This document shows positions 1 to 9,928 of a stretch of DNA of 49,290 nt, piece by piece (positions within the stretch are counted from its first letter, which is position 1; each line of letters starts with the position of its first letter). This stretch comes from Oliverpabstia intestinalis. Its GTDB lineage: Bacteria; Bacillota; Clostridia; Lachnospirales; Lachnospiraceae. The stretch lies in contig NZ_VUMS01000021.1 in the NCBI RefSeq assembly GCF_009696065.1, forward strand, positions 1 through 49,290, written 5' to 3'. Position numbers and translations under genes: made by a program. A model generated the notes under the pieces. The model made no database searches. It saw only the letters and a list, made by a program, of their open reading frames with translations, and had not been told where the DNA came from.

Positions 1-361
1 TTTTAAAAAGAACTTTCGAGGAATGTGTTTCACTGTTCAGTTATCAAAGATCAGTTTTGCATTGCCGTTTGTCTCAAACAGCTTTGCTATTATATCATGT
101 CGTTTCCTGCCTGTCAAGAACTTTTTTTAACTTTTTTGAAGTTGTTTTGCTTCTCTCTTGCAGCAACTTTGGCATCTTATCACATCCAACCGGCTGTTGT
201 CAAGAACTTTTTTCATTTCTTTTTGACAGCTTTGTGATCTCTATGAGATCTCTCAGACGCAACTCTGATAGGATACCATTGTATACATGGTTTGTCAACA
301 GTTATTTTCATGTTTTTTTATTTTTTTGTGAATAACCAAAATATCAGATTTTTCATGTCTT
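1..361 (-). promoter_or_regulatory. rRNA operon leader and triple tandem promoter region
   Basis: No credible gene lies here. Read on the minus strand there are three sigma-A-type promoters in tandem: -35 TTGACA at 293-298 with -10 TATCCT at 270-275 (17 bp spacer); TTGACA at 198-203 with TAAGAT at 174-179 (18 bp); and TTGACA at 112-117 with a perfect TATAAT at 89-94 (17 bp). The last two share the same A-rich stretch ending in GTTCTTGACA, like an UP element. Downstream, at about 25-60, is a TTTGATAACTGAACAGTG block of the kind found in Firmicutes rRNA leaders. The inference is that a 16S gene starts just left of the window; the gene itself is not visible. Confidence 0.75.
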
Positions 362-1357
362 TTATTTCATTTCCCCTTCATTCGCCTCTTCCAGTGTCAC
401 TTCCGTTTCCGGTTGTCCCTGATCTTCCACATAATCGAAGCACAGGACCGCCTGTGGCCAGTTCAGGCTGATACGGGCACTTTTCTGTTTTTCTTTTCCG
501 GCTTTCCGGATCAGTTCAAGAAGTTCTCTGAGGATCTCCCGGGTGAGATATCCTCCACGCCAGTGAAAAGTAAACACTCGACCTTTTTTTGCAGTCTGTA
601 ATGCTCGCTTATACACATCCTCCTGCTTCGTGAAGGACAGTTTCTTTTCCCTATAATAGAAGTGATCCCCATCCGTACAGTGTGGAGCCGGTGCGATCAG
701 CGGTTCGTGATCCCGGAAGATATTTTTGTCATCCAGATTGAAGTAGTCGTAACGGATGTCATTGTGACTCAGGGAATTGTCAAAGGTGACATCCATGTGA
801 TAATATTTGCCACCCAGTTTTACGATATTCCAGGTGTGGCGGTATTTGATCCCTTTTTCCGGGTTGTTGCCGCAGATAACGATCATACACCAGAGCCCCA
901 GTGCATCGCACAAAACTTTTACTGCCTTGGCAATCCCCTCGCAGACACCCACACCCTGTCCCAGCGGTCCGATGATCTCATGGGAATAGGCTTTCTTTAA
1001 TTTATCATACCGGACATTCTCGCATATAAAGTCGTGGACAAATTTTTCTTTTTCCCACTCGGACTTACCCTTTACCGGACGTACCAGCTTTTCTACTCTC
1101 GCCTGCATGGCGCGCTGGTGTTCTTTTACTTTATTTTTCTCAAACAGATATTCCGGCACAAAGATCAGATTCGGGGAATCCTGATAATATTTGTAGCGAA
1201 ATCCCGTCGCCCAAAAAATCTCCGGGTGATCCAGACGGAGCTGGAAAAACACATTGTAGAGTTCTTCCGGCTCCAGACGTGGAAGCAAGATTTCATCTGC
1301 CATGTTCTGAATTCCCTGAAGGATATTATGGTAGGCAGACTGCTGCGTTTTGTTCAT
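362..1357 (-). CDS. transglutaminase-like superfamily protein
   Basis: This 331-residue protein carries a transglutaminase/protease-like core. A cysteine in GVGVCEGIAKA, a histidine in KYRHTWNIV and an aspartate in YYHMDVTFD form the expected Cys-His-Asp triad over the middle third. No signal peptide or membrane segment is visible, so it is probably cytoplasmic. Such domains act as cysteine peptidases or amidases, but the substrate cannot be read from sequence. It is monocistronic and last before the rRNA promoters. The ATG at 1357 has no ribosome binding site near it; a strong AAAGGAG lies about 35 bases upstream, better placed for an ATC codon at about 1381, so the start is uncertain. Confidence 0.8.
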   Translation of the reverse strand: MNKTQQSAYHNILQGIQNMADEILLPRLEPEELYNVFFQLRLDHPEIFWATGFRYKYYQDSPNLIFVPEYLFEKNKVKEHQRAMQARVEKLVRPVKGKSEWEKEKFVHDFICENVRYDKLKKAYSHEIIGPLGQGVGVCEGIAKAVKVLCDALGLWCMIVICGNNPEKGIKYRHTWNIVKLGGKYYHMDVTFDNSLSHNDIRYDYFNLDDKNIFRDHEPLIAPAPHCTDGDHFYYREKKLSFTKQEDVYKRALQTAKKGRVFTFHWRGGYLTREILRELLELIRKAGKEKQKSARISLNWPQAVLCFDYVEDQGQPETEVTLEEANEGEMK

Positions 1358-1494
1358 GTGGTTATAATAATATGTTTCGATGACGGTTCTCCTTTGTATT
1401 TCTTCTTTTCACAAATAAGGGTGTAAAATGCGATTCTGCGCCTTTTATTTTGTTTCCTATTTTCTATATTCTTCAATCATACTTTCCTTATACG

Positions 1495-2634
1495 TTATAC
1501 TACAACGGTCACTGCCAACAGCACAATTGCAAAGACTATATTCCATACCGTAAAATGCCGAAAATATTGCCCTTTTGTACCAGCTGTTTCATTCTTTTCA
1601 CTTTCCTGTACATAAAATTTATAAGAGATCAGACTTGCCAGGGAAGCGATCAGGGTTCCCAGACCTCCAATATTCACTCCCCGGAGAAGCATAGGATAGT
1701 CTGTAGTAAAACCGGAAAGTAAAATAGCCGCCGGAACATTGCTGATGACCTGGCTGGCAGCAAAACCAAGAATAAGTTCATGTCCTTCCAGTACTTTTAT
1801 CAGCAGTTCTTTTACGATTGAAATCCGCCCCATATTTCCGATAAATACAAAAAATGCAACAAAAGTAAGAAGCAGACTATAATCTACTCTCAGCGGTAAA
1901 AATTCTTCTTTTCCACTTCCGAAAAGGAACAGACAAATCAGAAGTGTAATTCCCAGAAGCACTGGCCAGGACAGCACACGTAAAACCGTTGCCAGACTTA
2001 CGCAAAAAAGGAAGAGCAAAATCAGATTTTCAGCTGTTTTGTTCTTTTTGGTTTTTCTCCTGATCTGTTCTATCTGCATGCTTTCATTCTTCTGTAACAG
2101 ACAGCCCCCGATCAGAAGAAGCAAAGATACCAGCGACAAAGGTCCCATGACCTTTACAAAAGACAGAGCAGACATTCCGGAGACGGAATACAAATACAGA
2201 TTCTGCGGATTACCCACCGGAGTTGCCATACTTCCAAGATTGGCAGCTATCGTCTCCATGGTAATCACCGGAATCATCCGCTGATCCAGTTTTGCCATAC
2301 GCAGCACCAGAATCGTAAACGGCACAAAAGTCAGAAGTGCCACATCATTGGTAATCCACATAGAGCAGAAAAAACAAAGTCCCACCAGAACCAGCATCAA
2401 CTGCCGGAAAGTGTGTACCTTTTTCAGCAGTGTATTCGCCATCTGTTCAAATAACCCAGTCTTCTTAAATCCCTCCATGATCGTCATCAGACAAAACAAT
2501 AAAGCCAGTACTCTGGTGTCAATATATCCTGCATAAGCTCGGTCCGGTCTGACAAAAAACATGGAAATAACAGCAAGAAAAACCGCGATACAAAGCACGG
2601 TTTCTCTTTTTAAATATACAATTACTCTCTTCAT
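1495..2634 (-). CDS. SLC13/ArsB-CitM superfamily anion permease
   Basis: The 379-residue protein is almost wholly hydrophobic, with about ten predicted membrane helices and a short charged linker near residues 185-200. The early helix pair and the NDVALLTFVPF motif near residue 95, with a second half-repeat motif around NVPAAILLSGF, match the ArsB/NhaD/SLC13 ion-transporter fold (CitMHS-like domain). Members move dicarboxylates, arsenite, sulfate or sodium; the substrate here is unknown. It starts four bases after the stop of the small membrane protein at 2639-2836, so the two are probably translated together as the end of the chromate-transporter operon. It is slightly shorter than typical ArsB proteins (about 430). 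Confidence 0.75.
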   Translation of the reverse strand: MKRVIVYLKRETVLCIAVFLAVISMFFVRPDRAYAGYIDTRVLALLFCLMTIMEGFKKTGLFEQMANTLLKKVHTFRQLMLVLVGLCFFCSMWITNDVALLTFVPFTILVLRMAKLDQRMIPVITMETIAANLGSMATPVGNPQNLYLYSVSGMSALSFVKVMGPLSLVSLLLLIGGCLLQKNESMQIEQIRRKTKKNKTAENLILLFLFCVSLATVLRVLSWPVLLGITLLICLFLFGSGKEEFLPLRVDYSLLLTFVAFFVFIGNMGRISIVKELLIKVLEGHELILGFAASQVISNVPAAILLSGFTTDYPMLLRGVNIGGLGTLIASLASLISYKFYVQESEKNETAGTKGQYFRHFTVWNIVFAIVLLAVTVVV

Positions 2635-2638
2635 CTTC

Positions 2639-2836
2639 TTATACCAGTGTCAGAACCCGGCTCGTCAGGGATATGACCAGAATGATCACCGCGATGATTC
2701 CCACGATCCGGAAGATTTTTGTCTGTCGTACCGACTGATACTTCATGCCTCTTGCAAATCCTTTTGGGTTGATCGCCATGAAAAGGGCAATGGCAAGGCA
2801 GATCGTATCCAGAATAATACCTATCCAAAATTCCAT
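2639..2836 (-). CDS. small two-helix membrane protein, unknown function
   Basis: A 65-residue protein with two hydrophobic stretches (about residues 4-21 and 43-63) separated by a basic loop with KGFARGMKYQSVRQTK. The start is well supported by AAAGGAG eight bases before the ATG. It sits 64 bases after the second chromate transporter gene and four bases before the permease gene, so it is probably co-transcribed with both. I do not recognise the family. Its size, topology and position suggest an accessory subunit of one neighbouring transporter, but that is inference only. Confidence 0.6.
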   Translation of the reverse strand: MEFWIGIILDTICLAIALFMAINPKGFARGMKYQSVRQTKIFRIVGIIAVIILVISLTSRVLTLV

Positions 2837-2900
2837 AGATGTTCTCCTTTATGTTTTCTGTGTTCCAGTATACCGCAATTTTCAGGAAAAGAAAATCCTT

Positions 2901-3467
2901 TTATCCGATCCCCGCAATCGCCGTCAGCAGCTTCAGCACTCCTGCCAGTGCCATCACAAGTACCGGGTTCCATTTTGTTTTCCGAAGAAGGATCAGGCAG
3001 ATCACAAAGATTCCCACCATCACCCAGCGGGTGTCCGCCAGTGCGATGACATCCGCCCCGTTCCAGAAGGCAGATACCAGAATCGATACGCCCGCAGACG
3101 CGATCATCGCCACAACCGCCGGTCGCAGAGACTGTAAGACGCTCTGCAACAGATCCATTTTCTGATATTTCAGATACATCCAGGCAAGTAACGTTACCAA
3201 AATGCATGAAGGCAGAATACATCCCACTGTGGAAACCACTGCTCCCGAAATCCCGGCAATCTTGGTTCCGACAAAGGTTGCGGAATTGATCGCGATGGGA
3301 CCCGGTGTCATCTGGGAAATGGTGATCAGATTAGTGAATTCTCCCATGTCCAGCCATCCGTGACGGCTCACCACCTGTTCCTGAATTAACGGCATCGCGG
3401 CATAACCGCCTCCGAAGCTGAACATGCCGATCTGAAGAAAACTGAAAAATAACTGAAGATAAATCAT
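2901..3467 (-). CDS. chromate transporter family (CHR) subunit, second of pair
   Basis: A 188-residue membrane protein of the short-chain CHR family, in which two adjacent single-domain proteins make one transporter. The FSFGGGYAAMPLIQEQV motif near the N-terminus and TPGPIAINSATFVG at about residues 55-68 are family hallmarks. The start chosen is the ATG at 3467, which overlaps the stop of the preceding subunit in an ATGA, so translation is coupled; the longer frame upstream lies inside the other subunit and is discarded. Proteins of this family export chromate in some bacteria, but in gut Clostridia the natural substrate is unknown. Confidence 0.88.
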   Translation of the reverse strand: MIYLQLFFSFLQIGMFSFGGGYAAMPLIQEQVVSRHGWLDMGEFTNLITISQMTPGPIAINSATFVGTKIAGISGAVVSTVGCILPSCILVTLLAWMYLKYQKMDLLQSVLQSLRPAVVAMIASAGVSILVSAFWNGADVIALADTRWVMVGIFVICLILLRKTKWNPVLVMALAGVLKLLTAIAGIG

Positions 3468-4033
3468 TTCTTCCGTTTCCCCCTTCCTGCCAGTACCGTG
3501 CGGATCACTCCCATCGCAATACAGATCAGCACGATATACACCACCGGAACTTCCATCACATAAGAAGCGATAAAAGCGGCTGCCATGATCACAATCGATG
3601 TCCACTCTTTTTTCTTCGCGATCCCCGCTGCCATATCCCATACCACGGAAGCGATCACTGCTCCCACGCCAGCCTGCATCCCGTCCAGAAGCTCACTGAT
3701 GATGAAATTATCCCGAAATATCTGATAAAAAACAGAGATCACAGAGATGATAAGAAAAGGGGGTAGAACTGTTCCGAAAATTGCTGTCAGTACCCCTGCA
3801 AGACCGGCCAGTTTATAGCCAACCACAATTGCTCCATTTACCGCGATCGCCCCAGGTGCCGACTGTGCAATAGCAATCAGATCCAACATCTCATTTTCTT
3901 CGATCCAATGGTACTTATCCACGAACTTATCCTTCATCAGCGTAACGATCACATATCCGCCACCAAAAGTAAAGGCACTCAGATATAACGTGGACAAAAA
4001 CAATTTCCAAAGCACCTTTTGTTTTTTCCTCAC
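3464..4033 (-). CDS. chromate transporter family (CHR) subunit, first of pair
   Basis: This 189-residue membrane protein is homologous to the next gene. It has FTFGGGYVIVTLMKDKFV near the N-terminus and SAPGAIAVNGAIVVG at about residues 60-75. I place the start at GTG 4033, since AGGAGG lies exactly six bases upstream; the ATG at 4054 would add seven basic residues and has a poor site. It is the first gene of a probable four-gene operon (two CHR subunits, small membrane protein, SLC13-type permease) read from the promoter at 4086-4114. The two unequal halves suggest an antiparallel heterodimer, as described for short-chain CHR pairs. Confidence 0.88.
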   Translation of the reverse strand: MRKKQKVLWKLFLSTLYLSAFTFGGGYVIVTLMKDKFVDKYHWIEENEMLDLIAIAQSAPGAIAVNGAIVVGYKLAGLAGVLTAIFGTVLPPFLIISVISVFYQIFRDNFIISELLDGMQAGVGAVIASVVWDMAAGIAKKKEWTSIVIMAAAFIASYVMEVPVVYIVLICIAMGVIRTVLAGRGKRKK

Positions 4034-4085
4034 ATTCTTCCTCCTGATTTTCATCTGTTTTATCTTTTCAGCAACATACGCTTTT

Positions 4086-4114
4086 ATTGTATCAGTTTCT
4101 TTTTTTCTTTACAA
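4086..4114 (-). promoter_or_regulatory. promoter of the chromate transporter operon
   Basis: On the minus strand a -35 TTGTAA (4109-4114) and -10 TACAAT (4086-4091) stand 17 bp apart, about 50 bases before the first CHR gene. Just upstream, at 4132-4152, is an inverted repeat CAGAACA/TGTTCTG with a seven-base spacer, a possible regulator site. Confidence 0.65.
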
Positions 4115-4201
4115 TCACTTCCGTAGTTCAACAGAACAAAGAACGTGTTCTGACACATCCGCATGAAACATTTTTCATTTACAGAAAAGCCTTTTTTGAC
4201 A

Positions 4202-4242
4202 TAGAAAAGGGTGCATCGATTTTTACAAAAATCGATGCACCC
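4202..4242 (-). terminator. enolase intrinsic terminator
   Basis: A perfect 16-bp inverted repeat (4209-4224 with 4227-4242) is followed on the minus strand by TTTTCT. It lies 33 bases after the enolase stop codon and has no T-run on the plus side, so it terminates the enolase transcript. Confidence 0.88.
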
Positions 4243-4274
4243 ACCTCTAATGATCCGACAGCATTTTTCTGCCT

Positions 4275-5709
<1,435 letters not shown>

Positions 5710-5714
5710 TAGGT

Positions 5715-6521
5715 TTAAACGGGATTTTTTCTCAGTAACCGTAAGATTTTGTCACTCAATTCTTCCAGCACCTGACCACGCCAGCCGAACAGTCTGACAG
5801 CATAATCGCCCTCTGCAAGCCGTGTGATTCCACCCTGGCAGTTTTTCCGCTCATCTTCCAGGAGATTCCGCACCTCTTCGCAAAAAGCTTCCCCATCCTC
5901 CGGTTTTGTCACAAACAGATTTGCCTGATGGGTAAATCCTTCCATCATACCTGTCTCTTCCATAGAAAACAGTTCCGGCTCATACCAGGTATTATCCCGG
6001 TAGATCAGCCGCCCGCCTCTGCGGATCTCCACATAATTACGAAAACTCCGGTATGCAAATCGTTCTCCTCTTGCGTATCGTCCACAGGTAAGGATCTCAC
6101 ACATCTGAAAAACTGCTGTTTCATCTTCCAGCTCGATCTCCATCCGGTTTTCAAAAGCGGATCCTGCAAACGGAATCGTCGGCTGCGGATGAAAACAGAA
6201 ACTGCCCCCGGATGCAACCGATATTTTCGTCTCACGTTTTGCATCGCCACTGTCCATCGGATGAATCTTATCATAGGACTGTGACAGGAACTCGACCTTT
6301 GCCCCGGGTAAAATATGAAAAGAAAATGCCTGTCGGTCTCCTTCCATAATTCCCGCCGATGCAGCAAGAAGCATCACCTGAATCCCCCCGTCCGGCAGTA
6401 AAAAAGGCTGCATAATTTTATAAGGTGCCGTAAATCTCACATCAGATAAAACGGTCTTTCCCTCCCGCTTTCCTGCCTCCAGGGAAAGGGTGGATACTTT
6501 CCCAAACTGATTTTCTTTCAT
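5715..6521 (-). CDS. ureD: urease accessory protein UreD
   Basis: UreD (UreH in some species) is the scaffold that binds apo-urease and, with UreF and UreG, forms the complex through which nickel reaches the active site. The 268-residue protein shows the family order: an early PYKIMQPF segment, ASAGIMEGDRQ, a QSYDKIHPM strand and CGRYARGERFAYRSF. I chose ATG 6521, preceded by AAAGGA at suitable spacing. The ATG at 6602 would overlap ureG by 23 bases and add 27 polar residues without homology I can recognise. It is the last gene of the kinase-urtABCDE-ureEFGD run; placing ureD last after ureG is common in Firmicutes. Confidence 0.93.
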   Translation of the reverse strand: MKENQFGKVSTLSLEAGKREGKTVLSDVRFTAPYKIMQPFLLPDGGIQVMLLAASAGIMEGDRQAFSFHILPGAKVEFLSQSYDKIHPMDSGDAKRETKISVASGGSFCFHPQPTIPFAGSAFENRMEIELEDETAVFQMCEILTCGRYARGERFAYRSFRNYVEIRRGGRLIYRDNTWYEPELFSMEETGMMEGFTHQANLFVTKPEDGEAFCEEVRNLLEDERKNCQGGITRLAEGDYAVRLFGWRGQVLEELSDKILRLLRKNPV

Positions 6522-6579
6522 ATCGGTATCCTTTCGTTTTCCTGTATCTTTCTGCCTTTTGTCATCCGCTGCTTCGCCT

Positions 6580-7188
6580 TTACATTCCTTCCAGCAGGAC
6601 ATTGCTTTTGATCCATGCGATCACATCATCCACATGTTCTTCCCCGCGGATATTGGTAAAAATAAACGGGCGGTCTCCCCTCATTTTTTTCGAATCCCGT
6701 TCCATCACACCAAGATCTGCGCCCACATACGGTGCCAGATCGATCTTATTGATCACCAGAAGATCCGAACGGGTGATACCGGGACCTCCTTTTCTCGGAA
6801 TCTTATCACCCTCTGCCACATCAATGACAAAGATTGTTGCATCCACCAGTTCCGGTGAAAACGTGGCCGACAGATTGTCTCCTCCGCTCTCAATGAAAAG
6901 CAGCTGAATATCCTGAAATCGTTCCATCATCTCATCCACCGCTTCCAGGTTCATGGACGCATCTTCCCGGATCGCCGTGTGGGGACAGCCACCGGTCTCC
7001 ACACCGATGATCCGTTCTCTCGGCATGACACTGTTTTTCGCCAGAAATTCCGCATCTTCTTTTGTATAAATATCGTTGGTGATGACACCGATACTGTATT
7101 CCTCCGCCATTCTCCTTGTCAGCGCCTCGATCAGTGCTGTTTTTCCCGAACCTACCGGTCCGGCAACTCCTATTTTGACATATGACAT
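6580..7188 (-). CDS. ureG: urease accessory GTPase UreG
   Basis: SIMIBI-class GTPase that couples GTP hydrolysis to nickel transfer into urease. At 202 residues it has the normal length. The P-loop GPVGSGKT is at residues 10-17, the metal-binding Cys-Pro-His motif is at 68-70 in [13 protein letters not shown], the [15 protein letters not shown] switch region follows, and NKIDLAP is the base-recognition motif. AAAAAAGGAGG precedes the start. It lies 75 bases after ureF, with an internal hairpin in that gap, and upstream of ureD in the maturation block. Confidence 0.98.
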   Translation of the reverse strand: MSYVKIGVAGPVGSGKTALIEALTRRMAEEYSIGVITNDIYTKEDAEFLAKNSVMPRERIIGVETGGCPHTAIREDASMNLEAVDEMMERFQDIQLLFIESGGDNLSATFSPELVDATIFVIDVAEGDKIPRKGGPGITRSDLLVINKIDLAPYVGADLGVMERDSKKMRGDRPFIFTNIRGEEHVDDVIAWIKSNVLLEGM

Positions 7189-7207
7189 GACTGTCTCCTC
7201 CTTTTTT

Positions 7208-7234
7208 GTTACTGTTCACTCCGTTCCCAGTAAC
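7208..7234. other. stem-loop between ureF and ureG
   Basis: A perfect 7-bp stem (GTTACTG 7208-7214 with CAGTAAC 7228-7234) fills the only sizeable gap in the ureEFGD block. A T-run follows on the plus strand, but no plus-strand gene ends here. On the transcribed minus strand it lies just upstream of the ureG ribosome binding site, so it may mark an RNA processing or stability site. Confidence 0.4.
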
Positions 7235-7263
7235 CCTTTTTTCTCTAATCTACTCTCGGAATC

Positions 7264-7959
7264 TCAGGACATATATAACCTGGAATACAACGTTTCATGC
7301 TGTATACACCGAAGATCAAACCCCGGCGTGGATGCACAGAGCATTTCTTCAGGCACATTATTTACCTTTTCTGTCATCTCTTCCAGCAGTGGATGCAGAC
7401 GAAACAACAATTTCTGTCCTTCAGACTGACTCAGTGGAATGGTCTTTACACAGTTTGTCACCATCGCTGAAGTCTGGGCATATAAAAATCCTGCCAGAAC
7501 TTCCTGCTTCTCCATACCCGCAGCCGCACATAACGTTCCATACGCACAGGGATGACACGTTGTCTTCCCCGCTCTTTTTTCCAGATAGTCCTTCCAGCGC
7601 GGAAGTTGTGAAAGTGTCTCCATCCCGTTGATGGTTTTTACAAATCTTCTTCCCAGTTTTTTCGATGCTTCCCGCACTTCCTCCGGTATGCGAGATGCTT
7701 CCATCTCCTCTTCCAGACGATCCAGTTTTCCCATCTGTTCGCCCACCGCTGCCTCATAAGCCAGTCGTACCGCCAGCAGATCCGTGTAGAAAATGCTGTA
7801 ACGCAGACGATTGCGGATAAACCTGTCCGCCGTCGCTGCGTCCTTTACCAGACCATATTGAATATAGGTTTCCAGTCCATAGGAATGAGAATATCCCCCG
7901 ATGGGAAACAGTGCATCATTGATCTGCAGAAGAAGAAAATGATGATTTCTTTTCTCCAT
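7264..7959 (-). CDS. ureF: urease accessory protein UreF
   Basis: All-helical accessory protein that bridges UreD and UreG in the nickel-insertion complex. The 231-residue sequence begins with the family hallmark LLLQINDALFPIGGYSHSYGLE, shortened here to its key FPIGGYSHS core at about residues 17-25, and holds the C-terminal SAMVTNCVKTIPLSQSEGQ segment typical of UreF. The start at 7959 is supported by AGGAGCGAAT before the ATG. It follows ureE by eight bases. Identity is clear from both sequence and neighbours. Confidence 0.95.
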   Translation of the reverse strand: MEKRNHHFLLLQINDALFPIGGYSHSYGLETYIQYGLVKDAATADRFIRNRLRYSIFYTDLLAVRLAYEAAVGEQMGKLDRLEEEMEASRIPEEVREASKKLGRRFVKTINGMETLSQLPRWKDYLEKRAGKTTCHPCAYGTLCAAAGMEKQEVLAGFLYAQTSAMVTNCVKTIPLSQSEGQKLLFRLHPLLEEMTEKVNNVPEEMLCASTPGFDLRCIQHETLYSRLYMS

Positions 7960-7967
7960 ATTCGCTC

Positions 7968-8447
7968 CTAATGATGATGATTGTGGATCGATGATGAGAT
8001 CCGTTTTTCAAAGCAAAGTCTCTGTGTAACTTTTTTTACCTCCACGCCGTGAAACCGGCTTAGCATCTGAAGCATCGGCTCGTTGTACGGCGTGATAAAA
8101 GACCACGCATCCTCACCGTAAAACAGCGGGGCGTGACGGTTCCCGATCTCGTAACAGACCTTCGGAACCATCTCCGGATGATCTTTTGCAACCTGAATCA
8201 CCACAACTTCACAGGGCGGTGTATGCACAGCGATCACCAGCTTCTCATCCAGATAAATCACATCCCCTTCATACAGTCCCCGGGAAAGAATGGAATCATC
8301 CATACGGATCCCCACTTCTCTTCCGCTTTCTGTCTCTTTTCTGTGAATTTTTTTAAAAGCCTCATGCCATTCGATGGGCACATACTCCACCGTTTTTCCT
8401 TCTATGTCCAGATCTTCCAGTCGTCCGACCACTGTTTCACATATCAT
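7968..8447 (-). CDS. ureE: urease nickel metallochaperone UreE
   Basis: UreE binds nickel and hands it to UreG. The protein has 159 residues from the ATG at 8447, which sits seven bases after GGAGG; an ATG two codons earlier is too close to that site. The N-terminal domain has RGLYEGDVIYLDEKLVIAV and the C-terminal domain the peptide NRHAPLFYG with the conserved metal-binding histidine. The tail ends in HNHHH, a short version of the histidine-rich nickel tail of other UreE proteins. It comes directly after the last urea transporter gene with a 14-base gap, joining transport and maturation in one transcript. Confidence 0.93.
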   Translation of the reverse strand: MICETVVGRLEDLDIEGKTVEYVPIEWHEAFKKIHRKETESGREVGIRMDDSILSRGLYEGDVIYLDEKLVIAVHTPPCEVVVIQVAKDHPEMVPKVCYEIGNRHAPLFYGEDAWSFITPYNEPMLQMLSRFHGVEVKKVTQRLCFEKRISSSIHNHHH

Positions 8448-8461
8448 TTTCATTCCTCCCG

Positions 8462-9154
8462 TCAGTCTGTCATCATTTTCTGTACTTTTCGGGGATCCAT
8501 CTCTTTGGTTCTTCCCTGCAGCACGATGGAACCTTTCTCCATCACATACAGTGCATCGGAAATACCAAGTACAAAGTCCAGATACTGTTCCACGATCAGC
8601 ACCGTGATATCCAGTTCTTTGTTCACTCTTCGGATCGCTTCCCCGATATCCTGAATGATCGATGGCTGAATACCCTCGGTCGGCTCATCCAGGATCAGGA
8701 TTTTCGGGTCGGTCACCAGTGCTCTTGCGATTGCAAGCTGCTGCTGCTGACCACCGGAGAGGTCTCCTCCCTTTCTTTTTGCAAATTGGGGAAGGATCGG
8801 AAACAGATCATATATATACTCCGGTACCTTTCCCTTTCCGCCAAGAGCCTGCAGACCCAGTTCTATATTTTCCTGTACCGTCATCTGCGGAAAAATATCT
8901 CTTCCCTGCGGTACATAGCCAATTCCTTTTTTTACCCTGTCATAGGTTTTCATATGAATGATGTCCTGATCTGCCAGAAGAATCCTTCCTGTGGGTGTTT
9001 TCACCAGACCCATAATGCTTTTTAATGTAGTACTTTTTCCCACACCATTTCTTCCTATCAGACAGGTAATCTCTCCTTTTTTTGCCTGGAGATTCAGTCC
9101 GGGGATCACGCGGCTCTCTCCGTAATATGCATCCATCTGTTCTATCTTAAGCAT
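8462..9154 (-). CDS. urtE: urea ABC transporter ATP-binding protein UrtE
   Basis: Second ATPase of the urea importer, a LivF-type ATP-binding protein of 230 residues. It has Walker A GRNGVGKST near residue 33, the Q-loop region YVPQGRDIFPQMTVQEN, the signature LSGGQQQQLAIARAL and Walker B KILILDEPTEGIQPSII, whose EGIQPS wording is typical of UrtE rather than LivF. The start at 9154 overlaps the end of urtD by eight bases, indicating coupled translation; the longer frame is discarded because it lies within urtD. Confidence 0.94.
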   Translation of the reverse strand: MLKIEQMDAYYGESRVIPGLNLQAKKGEITCLIGRNGVGKSTTLKSIMGLVKTPTGRILLADQDIIHMKTYDRVKKGIGYVPQGRDIFPQMTVQENIELGLQALGGKGKVPEYIYDLFPILPQFAKRKGGDLSGGQQQQLAIARALVTDPKILILDEPTEGIQPSIIQDIGEAIRRVNKELDITVLIVEQYLDFVLGISDALYVMEKGSIVLQGRTKEMDPRKVQKMMTD

Positions 9155-9926
9155 TCCGTTCACCGCCCCTTCCAAGGTATACCGCCTGTACCGTCTCGTC
9201 CGCAAGTACCTGATGAATGTCACCTTCCATCAGGACTTTTCCCTCATGAAGAACGGTAACACAGTCTGCAATCTGCTTCACGAAATCCATATCGTGTTCT
9301 ACCACGATAATCGTACACTCTTTTTTAATTTCTTTCAACAGTTCCCCGGTTTTAAATGTTTCCGGTTTTCCCATGCCTGCCGCCGGCTCATCCAAAAGGA
9401 TGATCTCCGGTTTCTGTACAAACTGCATGGCAATCTCCAGCCACTGTTTTTCCCCATGGGCCAGAGAGCCTGCCAGAATATCCTTTCTTTTTTCCAGTCC
9501 CACTTTTTTCAGTGTTTCATCAATCAGTGCTTTTTCTTCCTCACTGGTTCTGTGAAAAACACTTTGCCACACTCCCTTATTTTCTTTCAGAGACAGTTCC
9601 ATATTTTCTTCTACTGTCAGATTGACGAAAACCGAAGGAACCTGAAATTTCCGGACAACGCCTTCTTTTACAATCTTATATTCTTTCATTCCCGTCAGAC
9701 GGACCTTTTCCCCATCTGCCGGATAAAAACTTACATTTCCTTCGGTAGGCTTTGTCTTTGCACAGATAATGTCCAGCAATGTGGTTTTTCCTGCACCGTT
9801 GGGACCGATAAAAAAGTGGATACTGTTACGTTTTACCTTTACATTTACATCGGTCAGTGCCTGAAAACCGTCAAAGACTACAGAAACATTCTTTATTTTC
9901 AATACAGTATCTTGTTCTTTTCCCAT
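9147..9926 (-). CDS. urtD: urea ABC transporter ATP-binding protein UrtD
   Basis: First ATPase of the urea importer, LivG-type, 259 residues. It shows Walker A GPNGAGKTTLLD near residue 41, VRKFQVPSVFVNLTVEENMELS, the degenerate signature LAHGEKQWLEIAMQFVQKP and Walker B ILLDEPAAGM. The LAHGEKQWLEI signature in place of LSGGQ is characteristic of UrtD. An AAGCGGAGG site precedes the ATG, and only two bases separate it from urtC. It would pair with UrtE to energise the UrtB-UrtC channel. Confidence 0.94.
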   Translation of the reverse strand: MGKEQDTVLKIKNVSVVFDGFQALTDVNVKVKRNSIHFFIGPNGAGKTTLLDIICAKTKPTEGNVSFYPADGEKVRLTGMKEYKIVKEGVVRKFQVPSVFVNLTVEENMELSLKENKGVWQSVFHRTSEEEKALIDETLKKVGLEKRKDILAGSLAHGEKQWLEIAMQFVQKPEIILLDEPAAGMGKPETFKTGELLKEIKKECTIIVVEHDMDFVKQIADCVTVLHEGKVLMEGDIHQVLADETVQAVYLGRGGERNA

Positions 9927-9928
9927 CG

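Noticed and set aside
2561-3165. Overlapping plus-strand frames across the CHR genes
   Set aside because: All are antisense to clear membrane-protein genes and lack start signals.
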